Shown here: positions 27,367 to 36,913 of the stretch, piece by piece
How the letters are laid out: each line of letters begins with the position of its first letter
How positions within the stretch are numbered: the stretch's first letter is position 1
The notes under the pieces: generated by a model
Databases searched by the model: none
Seen by the model: only the letters and a program-made list of their open reading frames with translations
Told to the model about the DNA's origin: nothing
Position numbers and translations under genes: made by a program
Origin: WVZH01 sp034430895
GTDB taxonomy: Bacteria; Chloroflexota; Anaerolineae; Anaerolineales; E44-bin32
Length of the DNA stretch: 64,000 nt
Assembly: GCA_034430895.1 (NCBI GenBank)
Contig: DAOUDW010000049.1
Location: forward strand, 68,335 to 132,334
Direction: 5' to 3'

Positions 27367-27570
27367 TTACCAACCGAGTTTCTTGCCGCATTTTAGGCAG
27401 ATTCCCCCTTTCTTTTTTAACATTGACATGCAATCGATGCAGTACACCGCTCCGCATGATTTGCAGTCATACTCAAGGCTGTCGGAAAGATTTAATCCTC
27501 CAAACAAAACCTGGGCGGCACCGCCACTTGGTTCCTCGAGCACTTTGCCACATTTCGCGCATTGTTTCAT
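27367..27570 (-). CDS. Zinc-ribbon mini-protein
   Basis: A 67-residue protein with CxxC at the N-terminus (QCAKCGKVLEEP), a middle CKSCGAVYCIDC cluster and a C-terminal CLKCGKKLGW: eight Cys, enough for two zinc sites. GAAAGGA precedes the start. It is similar in plan to the 69-residue zinc-ribbon protein at 22518, suggesting a family of small zinc proteins across this island. Confidence 0.75.
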   Translation of the reverse strand: MKQCAKCGKVLEEPSGGAAQVLFGGLNLSDSLEYDCKSCGAVYCIDCMSMLKKKGGICLKCGKKLGW

Positions 27571-27624
27571 CAGTTGATTCCTTTCTCATTCCGTTCCGAA
27601 TTATGTCGACCCAACTTTCGTTAT

Positions 27625-28071
27625 TCAACATATGCTATTGCGGGAGTCGCGATCTCGCTCAAAGGAAGTCACTTGAGCCATCACCCCCTGGCTGTACCAT
27701 TCTCCACCACTGGCGACCGCCCGAACGGCACATACGACTTTCTCCAACGCCTCTTCCTTCAACAGGTATCCCTTCGCTCCGGCGCGCAGCATACCCCATA
27801 CGAATTCCTCGTCCTTGAATGCACTCATCGCTAAAACCCGCGTTGACAATCCTCGATCCCTGATTTCCTGGGCCACCTCAGGGCCCGAGATATCCGGCAG
27901 CTTGCAATCCAGCAAGATTACATCGAGGCTGATCTGCTTTGCCAACCGAAGAGCCTCCGCACCATCCGCTGCCTCTGCGACAACCTGGAATCCGAGTTCA
28001 GTTTCCAACGCTTTACGGATACCCTGCCGGACTCCTGCGTGATCGTCGACAAGCAATATTCTGATTTTCAT
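27625..28071 (-). CDS. Stand-alone NarL-type receiver domain, no DNA-binding domain
   Basis: About 148 residues from the MKIRILLVDDHAG start (28071). A REC domain with the acidic pair VDDH, phospho-acceptor Asp in DVILLDCKLP, Ser/Thr in AMSAF and Lys in GYLLKEEA. It is followed by the usual NarL linker (VASGGEWYSQGVMAQ) and then stops. NarL/FixJ proteins continue here with a LuxR-type HTH, which is missing, and I see no HTH remnant beyond the stop. It may be a truncated regulator or a CheY-like output by interaction. No kinase is nearby. Confidence 0.88.
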   Translation of the reverse strand: MKIRILLVDDHAGVRQGIRKALETELGFQVVAEAADGAEALRLAKQISLDVILLDCKLPDISGPEVAQEIRDRGLSTRVLAMSAFKDEEFVWGMLRAGAKGYLLKEEALEKVVCAVRAVASGGEWYSQGVMAQVTSFERDRDSRNSIC

Positions 28072-28240
28072 CTCTGCTCGTGCCGCATCCATAATTTACC
28101 CATACCATCCCCTAGACTGTTGTCGTTAGCGCCATCTCGACCCATCGACCATGAGTTAGACATTCGCTTGTCACACAATGAAACTGGGAATCAACACTCC
28201 ACGTATAGATACATTCTTCCCATCTGCCGATAACCCATGC

Positions 28241-28927
28241 CTACTTGATAAAGCCGTAAAGCACGATGGAGTCCACAGCATAGCCGAGCAGGAAGGTTGC
28301 AATCACAAATAGAATTGCAAACAAAAACACCTTTTTCTCAAGACCCTGCAACCATGCGTACAGACGCGCGGCCAAAGGAACAAATGGTTTGATGATGGAA
28401 CGCAGCGCGTATTGTTCTTCCAGTTCATTCACGAACGTGTTCTTGACCCGATCATCAAGCACAAAATAGGGCACAAGGAGCAAGGTTTGGAAAAGCATCA
28501 CGAATTGACCAAGCATTGGATCCTTGCCAACCCTCGCCTCCGGGAAACGCCAGAACAAGTTTGCCGATAGACTCGATAAAACCGAAAAGGCGATCAAGAA
28601 CAAAACGAACATCGCCGGCAAGATTTCCATCTTCTTAAAGAAAAGAACCGAGAGAACAATCACCGCAGTAAGAAGCAGGAGATCGTAGATCATGTACGGC
28701 CAGAAAACTTCATATCTCACCATGTATGAGCTTTGGTTGAGCATGCTCAGCATTCTCAGAAACGAAATCGGCTGTACGACGAGAAGCAGAATTGGATATA
28801 AAAGACAGCCCCCAAAACCTCGCTTGACTTCGCCGTTGTGTGTCTCCCCATCGGGCAAAGTTGAAACACCTGTTGTGGAGACCTTCCCACGAGTTTCTTC
28901 TGACAGTTTTGCAGATTCAGTATCCAT
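28241..28927 (-). CDS. Multi-pass membrane protein, unknown
   Basis: About 228 residues from the start at 28927 (AGGAGGAATT just upstream). A polar N-terminus of about 35 residues is followed by about five helices (LYPILLLVVQPISFLRML; MIYDLLLLTAVIVLSVLFF; LPAMFVLFLIAFSVLSS; LGQFVMLFQTLLLVPYFVL; VFLFAILFVIATFLLGYAV). It resembles DUF2569-type membrane proteins in plan, but I cannot confirm this. Confidence 0.8.
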   Translation of the reverse strand: MDTESAKLSEETRGKVSTTGVSTLPDGETHNGEVKRGFGGCLLYPILLLVVQPISFLRMLSMLNQSSYMVRYEVFWPYMIYDLLLLTAVIVLSVLFFKKMEILPAMFVLFLIAFSVLSSLSANLFWRFPEARVGKDPMLGQFVMLFQTLLLVPYFVLDDRVKNTFVNELEEQYALRSIIKPFVPLAARLYAWLQGLEKKVFLFAILFVIATFLLGYAVDSIVLYGFIK

Positions 28928-29559
28928 AATTCCTCCTGAAGCAATGATTCCCTTCTTTTGTAGTACGAGACGCATCGCACACTGTTATTACCCATAGCCC
29001 AGCATTTACTGGAACCGAGATATTCCAGCGAAGGATTATCGTCCTTCAGCGTGTTGAGAATCCTTCAATAGAGTAAACCAAGTTGATGGTACGTCAGGAA
29101 TGGGCTCTTTCGAAGTTACACGGGTAAGCTATTTGTACAGTACGTGGGTACCTTATTTCCCCACTATTTCAAGCCAATACTAATTGCTTTTGGATTTAAG
29201 ATTATCCGCGGGAGGTTCATCACCCATGGATTCAACAACCAGGTGCGACGACGGATGATTGACTGAAAATTACATGGTTTGGCGTCCCAAAAACAAGGGG
29301 GATGAATTCGAAGCGATGTTGGAGAGCTGAAACCACAGTCTCCCATTCATTACAGGAAATGAATACCGTGATCGAAATGCCCGAATCTTTTTTGCCCATT
29401 TTCCAGAACGGTTAAACCTATCCGGCCAGCACAGTACTCCGTCCGCTCTGCAATAACAACAATAATGCATACTTATTATTTGATTATGGTTTGTTTCCAT
29501 AAATGGCAGTGATATGCTGCAAGGGATTTGGCCGGGTTGGTCCCCTCATTCCATCGATG
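28928..29559. other. Intergenic region with one possible very short gene
   Basis: No robust gene is seen. One minus-strand frame at 29232-29399 (55 codons, starting MGKKDSGISITVFISCNEW) looks protein-like but has only a weak SD and no recognisable family. The rest shows no terminator or repeat I can support. Confidence 0.35.
29232..29399 (-). CDS. Possible 55-residue protein or gene remnant
   Basis: ATG-started frame with protein-like composition (ITVFISCNEWETVVSALQH, then FEFIPLVFGTPNHVIF). Only GGAAA is available as SD. It lies in an otherwise empty stretch on the same strand as its neighbours. It could be a chance frame. Confidence 0.25.
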   Translation of the reverse strand: MGKKDSGISITVFISCNEWETVVSALQHRFEFIPLVFGTPNHVIFSQSSVVAPGC

Positions 29560-32049
29560 CTATTCAATAATCGCAGGATCCAGCATCTTCCAGGTTACAC
29601 CGCCATTCGTCGTACACACGAGAGCGATTTCGTCATCGTCGCTTTCGGCGACAGCCCAACCTCGCCAGCGGTCGATGAAGCTGAATTGCCCATCCCAGTT
29701 AACAGAGTTCATCAGCTCCCATGTGGCACCGCCATCCTCCGTGCGCCACATCTCCCGCCCCAATAGCAAGCCATGATGTGTATCAAAAAACAGCAATCTT
29801 GTCGCCATTTCCTCAGAAGAGACCGGTAAAACATGAGCGCGCCAGGTGATGCCGCCATCTTCGCTGGCAAATAAGTAATCAACCGGCTCCGGATCTTCTC
29901 CATATCTGTTCAAACAAACAACCTTGAAACGGACGATCTTTTCTGTGAGCAGATTGAGTTGATACGGGTCACAGTACCTATATTGGTAAGGATTAAAAAG
30001 ATCAAAGAACAGATCCGGGTCACTTAAAGGAGCCGGGATTGAATGTTCCTCCCACGTTTCCCCGCCATCTGTGGTGATTTGATAGTTGGGGATCGTGCCT
30101 TCATATTCGGAATAAAAGGAGGATGCATTTTCTAACTGCCAACCCGTTTCTTCGTTGATGAATGCCCAATCCGATTCCTCAGACTTTAATATCAATGCCG
30201 GCTCTCCTGAATTATAGGTACTCCAGGTTGAGCCGCCGTCTATTGTTCTAAATAATTGGAACATATAGCCTCCGCCCGCACCGGTATACCACCCAAGAAT
30301 TCGCAACCAACCCGTCTGGGTATTGAGCATGCTGAAACTTACAGAGCAGTCCATATTAATATTGTGCATCAGTGGTTGGCTGGCTTCCCAGGTTTGGCCG
30401 CCATCTGCGGTGTGCCAGACCTTTGCATCTGTGCTGATGCAGCCATGGGACCATGCGAGGGACTTTGGCGCGAAAAGCAGCATTGCATGGGTATCATCGA
30501 TGAAACTCGCATAGATCTTCTGCGCGCCTTCGCTGGCCTGATGAGTAGGAGGGGTCACATCTCGCCAGTTTCGGCCGCCATCTCGAGTGATCCATACAGA
30601 TGACTCTCGTATACCCCATCCATCCGTTTCGTTGATCATGTGCATTGAAGTCAATTTCAATGTTGCATCTGTGGGAGTGGGGGTTGCGGTTGGAGCGGAT
30701 GAGGTCGGCGTTGGGCTCAAGAGATCCTTTTCGACGATAACCGGAGATAATTCCTGCCAGGTCTGACCTCCATCTGTGGTGCGCCATAAGGTCTTCTCGC
30801 CCTCGTCTTGCCCAATGGATGCCCAGCCTGTCGTTGCGTCGACGAAGTCAAGCAATCCAACAGGATAATCTCCTTCCTCCCCGAAGTTGAGGTTTGAAGA
30901 GAGTGTTTGCCAGGTCTGTGCGCCATCGTGGGTGACACAAAGGTTTTCCCCGCAGCGCACGAAGATGTCTTGATACGAAACAAAATCCAGACGACTTCGA
31001 AAACGGTTTGCACTACCACTTTCCATTTCTACAAACGACCGGAACGTCCAATTGAGCCCGCCATCGGTAGTGGCGTAAAAAGCCACGGCGGCATGACTTT
31101 CATCTTCCGTCATTAGATCAACCGATAGTATCCCAACGTTATCATCGAAAAAGACAGGTTGATGGGGGCTTATCATGCTTGGATTGAATCGACCGGGAGG
31201 TAGAGAAAGTATGAGTTCTTTGAAAGATTGTCCCCGGTTTGTGGTGATAACCAACCCAATATGGTCTTGAGGTTCAATGTCGCCTTGTCCAAACACAACG
31301 ATCAACCGGCTCTGATCGAGATAAAGAGCGTCGCCGCAGATGTTACAGACTTTATACTCCCCCATCCTGTCGCCGAGTGAATTATCTCCCAAATGCCCCG
31401 AGTAAAATATAACCGCCGTCCAGGTCGTCCCGCCATTCTGCGTTTCGAGAAACCGATAGAGGCCGCCTCCGGCGCCAACGTCATAACTGTACATAATACC
31501 TTCTCGTTCATTGAAAAACTGCAAGGAATAGTCATAGATATGGAATATCGAATCGTTGATCACTGTCCATGTCTCTCCACCGTCGGAAGTATGCGCCAGG
31601 CCACAGCTATCCTCCGGCAGGCCGCAGACCGCCACCCATGCATTCAGTGGATCAAGAAAGTAATTACTTTTTAACTCGAGTTCCATACCCTGCGGGGATA
31701 CATCCACCCAGGTTAGGCCACCATCTTTGGTCCGCCAAAGATGATCTGCCCCGTCGATCCAACCCCAGGCCCAGCCGACGAGCGTGCTGGACATGCGAAA
31801 GTAATGATATGGCAGCGTAGCGGGAAGTGTTGATGTTAGGGTATTCGTGGGCGTTGGCGTGATCGTCGCGGTCAGTGTTGCTGTGGGCTTCGATGCCTGA
31901 TAATCCAGATATACTTGCGTGCGGGTCGCTGCCAGCATATCAGCTGTCTGTGTGGTTTGTTCATCCAGTGCAGCCTGAGAAGGGTCACAAGAAACCAGGA
32001 TCGCACTCACAGCGAGGAGCACGAAGAACAGGGCCACTTTGATTTTCAT
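29560..32049 (-). CDS. YCF48/Asp-box beta-propeller lipoprotein
   Basis: About 829 residues from the start at 32049. Signal peptide with lipobox SAILVSC, a Thr/Pro linker (TATLTATITPTPTNT), then about 14 Asp-box-like motifs of the S/TxDGGxTW type (TKDGGLTWVDV, TSDGGETWTVI, TTDGGQTWQEL, TRDGGRNWRDV, TADGGQTWEAS, TEDGGATWELM, TTNGGVTWKML and others). A second Thr/Pro stretch (SPTPTSSAPTATPTPTD) splits the protein into two propellers. Families with these motifs include sialidase-like, photosystem-assembly YCF48 and sortilin-like proteins. No catalytic sialidase residues can be assigned, so a binding role outside the membrane is likely. Confidence 0.9.
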   Translation of the reverse strand: MKIKVALFFVLLAVSAILVSCDPSQAALDEQTTQTADMLAATRTQVYLDYQASKPTATLTATITPTPTNTLTSTLPATLPYHYFRMSSTLVGWAWGWIDGADHLWRTKDGGLTWVDVSPQGMELELKSNYFLDPLNAWVAVCGLPEDSCGLAHTSDGGETWTVINDSIFHIYDYSLQFFNEREGIMYSYDVGAGGGLYRFLETQNGGTTWTAVIFYSGHLGDNSLGDRMGEYKVCNICGDALYLDQSRLIVVFGQGDIEPQDHIGLVITTNRGQSFKELILSLPPGRFNPSMISPHQPVFFDDNVGILSVDLMTEDESHAAVAFYATTDGGLNWTFRSFVEMESGSANRFRSRLDFVSYQDIFVRCGENLCVTHDGAQTWQTLSSNLNFGEEGDYPVGLLDFVDATTGWASIGQDEGEKTLWRTTDGGQTWQELSPVIVEKDLLSPTPTSSAPTATPTPTDATLKLTSMHMINETDGWGIRESSVWITRDGGRNWRDVTPPTHQASEGAQKIYASFIDDTHAMLLFAPKSLAWSHGCISTDAKVWHTADGGQTWEASQPLMHNINMDCSVSFSMLNTQTGWLRILGWYTGAGGGYMFQLFRTIDGGSTWSTYNSGEPALILKSEESDWAFINEETGWQLENASSFYSEYEGTIPNYQITTDGGETWEEHSIPAPLSDPDLFFDLFNPYQYRYCDPYQLNLLTEKIVRFKVVCLNRYGEDPEPVDYLFASEDGGITWRAHVLPVSSEEMATRLLFFDTHHGLLLGREMWRTEDGGATWELMNSVNWDGQFSFIDRWRGWAVAESDDDEIALVCTTNGGVTWKMLDPAIIE

Positions 32050-32222
32050 CTGTCTTCCATCCCATCCCCCGGTCAAATCTTTCAAAGACTATAGCACACC
32101 ATAGTTACCAGAAGGTTACTGAAGATGGGTTATCTTCAAGTTTCACAATCGGAAATAGTATGGTGAATTACGTTTGCGTTGAGGAGGCAAATGCTGGGTG
32201 AAATCGTGAACAAACGATTTAA

Positions 32223-33065
32223 TTAGCTCTTCGCCATCAAATCTTGACGTTGAAAGAGGAATATGGAGATACCGGCGAGCACAGCGCCGTAAATAAGTAG
32301 AACGACCACCGCACTCACCGGGTTTGCAAGCCCGGCATCGATCCATGCTCGAGGAAGCGATACCGATGGATCGGAGGGAAAGAATAGCTCATTAACGCTG
32401 ATCGCATGATATGCGACCGTGTAGCGGTAGGCATCGTTCACGCCCAGCACACTGCCGGACCCCAATCCACCGATGATGAAATCCCCGAAAAAGTAACCCA
32501 GACCAGCGAGCATTCCCGCCCATGAGCTGCGACCCAGCACCAATGCCAACATGACCACACCGGAAAGCACAAAGTTAACCAGACCGATCACTCCGGTGGC
32601 ACCCAACAAGCGCCAGAAGATATCCGCGCCAGCCGCTTCACCGAATGGCACAGTGCTGTAGGCAATATGAACCACGCAAGTAGACGCAAATGCAGCAATG
32701 ATGAATACAAGACCATTGATGAAAGCCGTGGACACAGAGGCGATGATTTTCGAGAGAATATAAATATGCCGGTCCACCCCTCGGCTGAGGATGGCCCGTA
32801 CGGTCCCCAATTCATAATCATTGCCCAACGCCAGTACGGATATCACCACAGTCATCAAGGCGATCATCATGAGCATGTCGGAAGAGAACATGAACTGCGT
32901 GACCTGTGGGAAGGTCGCCTCGCGCGTTGAGATGCTCGCCAATATTGCTTCTCCCAGGATGGGCCCGACGAACATAAACAGCAAAACGGCGCGGGCAGAT
33001 GGCTTGCGCCAGAGCTTGTGGATTTCAATTCGGGTCAAGCGTGACAGCTTCGTTAGGGCATTCAT
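32223..33065 (-). CDS. ABC-2 type transporter permease
   Basis: A 280-residue protein with six helices. It opens with LTRIEIHKLWRKPSARAVLL, typical of ABC-2 subunits, and carries LALGNDYELGTVRAILSRGVDR, the characteristic cytoplasmic motif. It starts 12 bases after the preceding permease stop, so the two permeases and ATPase are one operon. The exported substrate is unknown; this class exports drugs, lipids or peptides. Confidence 0.9.
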   Translation of the reverse strand: MNALTKLSRLTRIEIHKLWRKPSARAVLLFMFVGPILGEAILASISTREATFPQVTQFMFSSDMLMMIALMTVVISVLALGNDYELGTVRAILSRGVDRHIYILSKIIASVSTAFINGLVFIIAAFASTCVVHIAYSTVPFGEAAGADIFWRLLGATGVIGLVNFVLSGVVMLALVLGRSSWAGMLAGLGYFFGDFIIGGLGSGSVLGVNDAYRYTVAYHAISVNELFFPSDPSVSLPRAWIDAGLANPVSAVVVLLIYGAVLAGISIFLFQRQDLMAKS

Positions 33066-33077
33066 ATCGGATTTATT

Positions 33078-34055
33078 TCAGCCTCCAACCCGCACATCGC
33101 GACGACGGAACAGCCACAATGTCCCCGCGAGAAACACGACCGAATAACCCAGCATGAATATCAACCCTCGCCAGGGTGTTGTGGGCAATAACGTATCTCC
33201 ACTGAGCCCAAGCGTGCCGGTGACGAAAAGCGCATCCCGGGTAAATGGGGCTCCCCAGTTCAGAAATAGATCTGCGTTGTAACCCAGCGTCACACCGAAG
33301 ACTTCAATTTGTACGCGGTAGAACCACGGCACTACCCCCCCGCGAGTCTCAACATTTGCGAAGATGGTGGCAATAAATGGCAGCGCAAACCCATAGAGGT
33401 ACTCCAGCGTATGGATACCGATCCCGACGCCCAGAGCCGGTCCCATATTACGCGCCAGTACTGCCCAGAAAAGGACAACTGTGATGAAGGGCAGGAAGGT
33501 CAGCCATGAACGAAGGCCCCAAAGCAGCGCATCTCCCCATCCCGCCAGGGAGATGGGATCGTCGGTCACCTGGTGATGGACCAGCGGGCCACAAGCTGCA
33601 GCCAGGACCATGATCGTGACCAAGGCCATCCCCGTCGCGAGCCATAAGGCCAGCGTGCGACCCAGTAGGTAATTCCTGCGGCTCATACCTCGCGAGAGAA
33701 TGATCGGGATCGTTCTTCGACTGAAATCCTCCCCGCCAAAGATGACCGTGAAGAGAATGATAAAGAACCAGCCCATTTCCGTAGTGATCCGGGCCACGGT
33801 TCCGATAAAGGCCGGATAGCTTAGATCCGCTGTAAGGATCTGAATCAATGAGCGGTTTCCCTGGATCTGAGGAGATGATAACGGCGTTCCATCGTCGGCA
33901 GAGCGGCCCGTTTCCACTTCCACCTTCAAAGTTTCCAATTCGTTAAGTTTTCCGTTGATTTGGACTGTGAGGAGGACGAGAAGCAAGGCCAGGAGAACCC
34001 AGGTTAGCCAGAACCGCCGCATCCGCAGCCATTCTGCAGAAATGAAGCTACGCAT
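33078..34055 (-). CDS. ABC-2 type transporter permease
   Basis: 325 residues from the start at 34055, which overlaps the ATPase stop by 8 bases and has GAGGA upstream. The frame is open 75 codons further, but there it runs over the ATPase gene. It opens MRSFISAEWLRMRRFWLTWV and contains IFGGEDFSRRTIPIILSRGM, the ABC-2 motif equivalent to that in the partner permease. Six helices, with an extracytoplasmic loop after helix 1. It pairs with the 280-residue permease. Confidence 0.9.
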   Translation of the reverse strand: MRSFISAEWLRMRRFWLTWVLLALLLVLLTVQINGKLNELETLKVEVETGRSADDGTPLSSPQIQGNRSLIQILTADLSYPAFIGTVARITTEMGWFFIILFTVIFGGEDFSRRTIPIILSRGMSRRNYLLGRTLALWLATGMALVTIMVLAAACGPLVHHQVTDDPISLAGWGDALLWGLRSWLTFLPFITVVLFWAVLARNMGPALGVGIGIHTLEYLYGFALPFIATIFANVETRGGVVPWFYRVQIEVFGVTLGYNADLFLNWGAPFTRDALFVTGTLGLSGDTLLPTTPWRGLIFMLGYSVVFLAGTLWLFRRRDVRVGG

Positions 34056-34980
34056 CGACGTCCTCAGCGCGCTCGTTGGTGAGATCAAGAAAGACACTTT
34101 CCAGCGTCGATACGACGGGATGGACTTCGAAAGGATAGAGAGAATGTGACGCCAGAGCGGCCAACAGCTCCGGGGCTCGCCCCGGGGATGCCTGAACGTG
34201 CAGCCAATCCCCTTCCCGACTTGTGGACTGTACCCAGTCCACGCTGGACAAAACCTCAGCCGCTTCTTCCGCTTTCTCAATGCGCAGCTTAAGGGCGTGC
34301 GCCTGGTGCAAGAGACTCTTGACCTCCCCCTGGGCGATCACCTGCCCTTTGTTGAGGATCAACACACGGTCACAAACCTGCTCGATCTCATGCAGCAGAT
34401 GGCTCGATAGAAAAACCGTCTTGCCCTGCTCCTCAGATAAGCGGCGAATGATCACGCGCATCTCCTGCATGCCGGCTGGGTCGAGCCCATTTGTCGGTTC
34501 ATCCAGGATGAGCAGTTCGGGATCGCCCAAAAGCGCTGCAGCCAACCCCAAGCGCTGACGCATCCCTTGTGAATACGTGCCCACCTTGTCCTTGCCGCGC
34601 TTGATTAACCCCACTTGCTCCAGGATCGACGGGATGTGCGCCTCGGTGTCACCGCCATCGATTCGTGCGAAAATGCGCAAATTATCGATCCCACTCATGT
34701 AGGGGTAAAAGGCGGGAGTCTCCACAATGGCGCCCACCCGCCGGAGTGCTGTGCTCAGATCGCGGCGGATGTCATGGCCCAGAACCTCGGCGCTGCCGGC
34801 GGTGGGCCGCACGAGACCGAGCAGCATGGCGATGGTCGTCGTCTTTCCTGCCCCATTGGGACCCAGGAATCCAAACACCTCGCCGCGCTGGACTTCAAAA
34901 GTTATTTGGTCGACGGCGGTTAGATTCTTGAAGCGCTTGGTGAGATCGTACGTGTGGATGATTTCATGACCGTTGTTCAT
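34048..34980 (-). CDS. ABC-2 type transporter ATPase
   Basis: A 310-residue ATPase: Walker A GPNGAGKTT, signature YSQGMRQRLGLAAALLG, Walker B LLILDEPTNGLDP, H-loop LSSHLLHEIEQ. A C-terminal extension (about 80 residues, KLRIEKAEEAAEVLSSVDW) is common in multidrug and bacitracin-type exporters (BcrA/CcmA-like). First gene of the three-gene exporter operon. Confidence 0.94.
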   Translation of the reverse strand: MNNGHEIIHTYDLTKRFKNLTAVDQITFEVQRGEVFGFLGPNGAGKTTTIAMLLGLVRPTAGSAEVLGHDIRRDLSTALRRVGAIVETPAFYPYMSGIDNLRIFARIDGGDTEAHIPSILEQVGLIKRGKDKVGTYSQGMRQRLGLAAALLGDPELLILDEPTNGLDPAGMQEMRVIIRRLSEEQGKTVFLSSHLLHEIEQVCDRVLILNKGQVIAQGEVKSLLHQAHALKLRIEKAEEAAEVLSSVDWVQSTSREGDWLHVQASPGRAPELLAALASHSLYPFEVHPVVSTLESVFLDLTNERAEDVDA

Positions 34981-35668
34981 CGTATCTTCTCTTATCGAAA
35001 GGTGACAGTTGGTGCTTGGTCGGGGACAACCATCGTTTATGCAGTGTTTCGATTCCCACTTTGGCCTCCGACTCCGTCAATCCGTTTTTGATTCCCGTTG
35101 CTATATATATTACGGCCTAACGAAAAGGCATTCAATAGTCTGGATTTCCTTGATCGACAATTCGAACAGTTCATATTCCATGACTTGTGCTGGTCGAAGA
35201 AACTCATCCATAATCATATCGAAATCTATCGAGAGAGACCAATCGTGACCTAAATTCCAGGTTGAGAAATCCCGATTAGGACACAAATTCTTACTCGTAT
35301 CGGGCAGATGGGAACCTGGATGCATGTACGCAGAATCGAAATAGCGGGCAGCTCTTCCTTAGATAAAGCCAGGACCGTGATCGTCAAACGTAGATGCTAT
35401 TGCGTATATTTTCCGAAGAAGCTCAATTTTGCTAAAATCATGGGCAAGGATGTCGAGTTTGTTGTAGAGAGACTCAACAATCGAGTGAGAAACACTTTGA
35501 TTTAAAATCACCAAAGCAAGGTTTCATCAATCATTCATCTGTTGCTACACTTGGCCGTTGAAGCCAAGTCAATTCCAACGATGATCTACAATAATTAATG
35601 CACGCATGTGTGGGAGTTCGATGTGAACGTATAGATTCGAAAAGTAAATCCGTTTAAAGGGAAAAACC
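34981..35668. other. Intergenic region upstream of the TIR gene
   Basis: No gene is convincing. Two short frames (minus 35110-35325; plus 35308-35505) have protein-like patches but lack SDs and resemble nothing I know. The right end contains the inverted repeat listed separately. The ABC exporter promoter (leftward) and TIR promoter (rightward) should both lie here. Confidence 0.4.
35549..35569. promoter_or_regulatory. Inverted repeat upstream of the TIR gene
   Basis: ACTTGGC and GCCAAGT form perfect 7-base arms around a 7-base spacer, 100 bases before the TIR start. No T-run follows, so an operator is more likely than a terminator. Chance is possible. Confidence 0.3.
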
Positions 35669-36913
35669 ATGGCTCATGATGTATTCATCAGTTACTCGTC
35701 GAAAGACAAAAAAGTCGCCGACGCAGTTTGCGCAACCCTTGAAGAAAGAAAAGTCCGATGTTGGATCGCTCCCCGAGACGTTCCGCCCGGTCTGCCATAC
35801 GCCGCAGCTCTCGTGAAAGCCATTCATGCATGCAAAATATTTGTACTTGTGCTTTCGAAAGGCTCCAATACTTCGGGCCAGGTTTTACGTGAAGTAGAGC
35901 AAGCCGTTGATGGCGGTATACCCATCATCCCACTACGCATTGATGATATTGAACCCACGGACGCAATGCGCTATTACATAAAATCACTCCACTGGCTCGA
36001 TGCCATGAGCCCACCGTTGGAGCGACATCTTGGCAAGTTGGTAGATTCAGTTCAAGCCATTTTGTCCGTGGGAGATGAGCAGGAACCTCCTTCATTGGCT
36101 GAGACTACAACGGAAGCGATCGATAAAAAGCGATGGAATCTCCCAATATGGTCAACTACATTGTCGGCAATTATCGCTGTTGGAGTAATTGCCGGAATTG
36201 TGATTTTGGCTATTTCAAAACTGGGCCCCACTGAAGAAAGCGGTACCGATGGAGCCGATGATGTCGATCAAGCCTCGTCCACTTCTCTTTCTGAAGAATA
36301 CGATTGCGAGTTGGATACCGGCTCGCAGCTTAATTTCTACGCATTGGAAAGTCGCTATAGCCCGCATCCGATAGAAGTCGATGGGGAGATCAGTTCATTG
36401 GATGAGTGGTCGGACGCTACGTGCGTGGATCTGCGCATGCATTACGGTTTCGACGTCAGCAGCCCACATTACAAGCGAGTGCGCTGGTGGGTAAAGAACA
36501 GCGATCAAGAGATCAATTTCCTCATTCGCATCCCCAATGAGCTTGCAGTACGAGGTGTATATGTCGATTATTTTTGGCCAGAATGTACCGGAACCTGGGA
36601 GCATAGTGACGGTGTGTACATTAATATCGATGGAGAGTTCTTAGATCAAGGGAATTGGGATGAGACAAGGTGGTATGAAGATGAAGAACTAGATCCTCCC
36701 GGAACCACCGACCTGCAGGGTGTGGTGCGTGAGGATTCCGGATTCTACTGGTTCGAGATCGTCAGACCCTTAACCACGGCAGACGGCTATGATTGGCATC
36801 TCGAACCTGGTCAGACGGTTGGCGATAATCCACACGATGCATTTCTGATCGGCATCGTGCTGGAAGATGGCGAATTCATGCGGTACCTCCGATTGAATCT
36901 GGGTGAGCCATAG
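35669..36913 (+). CDS. TIR domain - TM helix - CBM9/DOMON-like sensor protein
   Basis: A 414-residue protein with AAAGGGAAAAACC before the ATG. The N-terminal TIR_2-type domain covers residues 1-135: HDVFISYSSKDKKVAD (box 1), RCWIAPRDVPPG (box 2) and LREVEQAVDGG, in which Glu75 stands at the place of the NADase catalytic glutamate. A single helix lies at about 163-187 (LSAIIAVGVIAGIVILAI). An acidic linker and an exported C-terminal domain of about 200 residues follow: IEVDGEISSLDEWSDATCVD at its start, DGVYINIDGEF, and FEIVRPLTTADGYDW. This is the pattern of CBM9/DOMON-like ligand-binding sandwiches. TIR inside with a binding domain outside suggests transmembrane sensing coupled to NAD cleavage or TIR signalling. 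That role is inference. Confidence 0.85.
   Translation: MAHDVFISYSSKDKKVADAVCATLEERKVRCWIAPRDVPPGLPYAAALVKAIHACKIFVLVLSKGSNTSGQVLREVEQAVDGGIPIIPLRIDDIEPTDAMRYYIKSLHWLDAMSPPLERHLGKLVDSVQAILSVGDEQEPPSLAETTTEAIDKKRWNLPIWSTTLSAIIAVGVIAGIVILAISKLGPTEESGTDGADDVDQASSTSLSEEYDCELDTGSQLNFYALESRYSPHPIEVDGEISSLDEWSDATCVDLRMHYGFDVSSPHYKRVRWWVKNSDQEINFLIRIPNELAVRGVYVDYFWPECTGTWEHSDGVYINIDGEFLDQGNWDETRWYEDEELDPPGTTDLQGVVREDSGFYWFEIVRPLTTADGYDWHLEPGQTVGDNPHDAFLIGIVLEDGEFMRYLRLNLGEP

Noticed and set aside
35110..35505. Two short opposite-strand frames upstream of the TIR gene as genes
   Set aside because: No SD, no motif and mutual overlap; kept only in the intergenic note.
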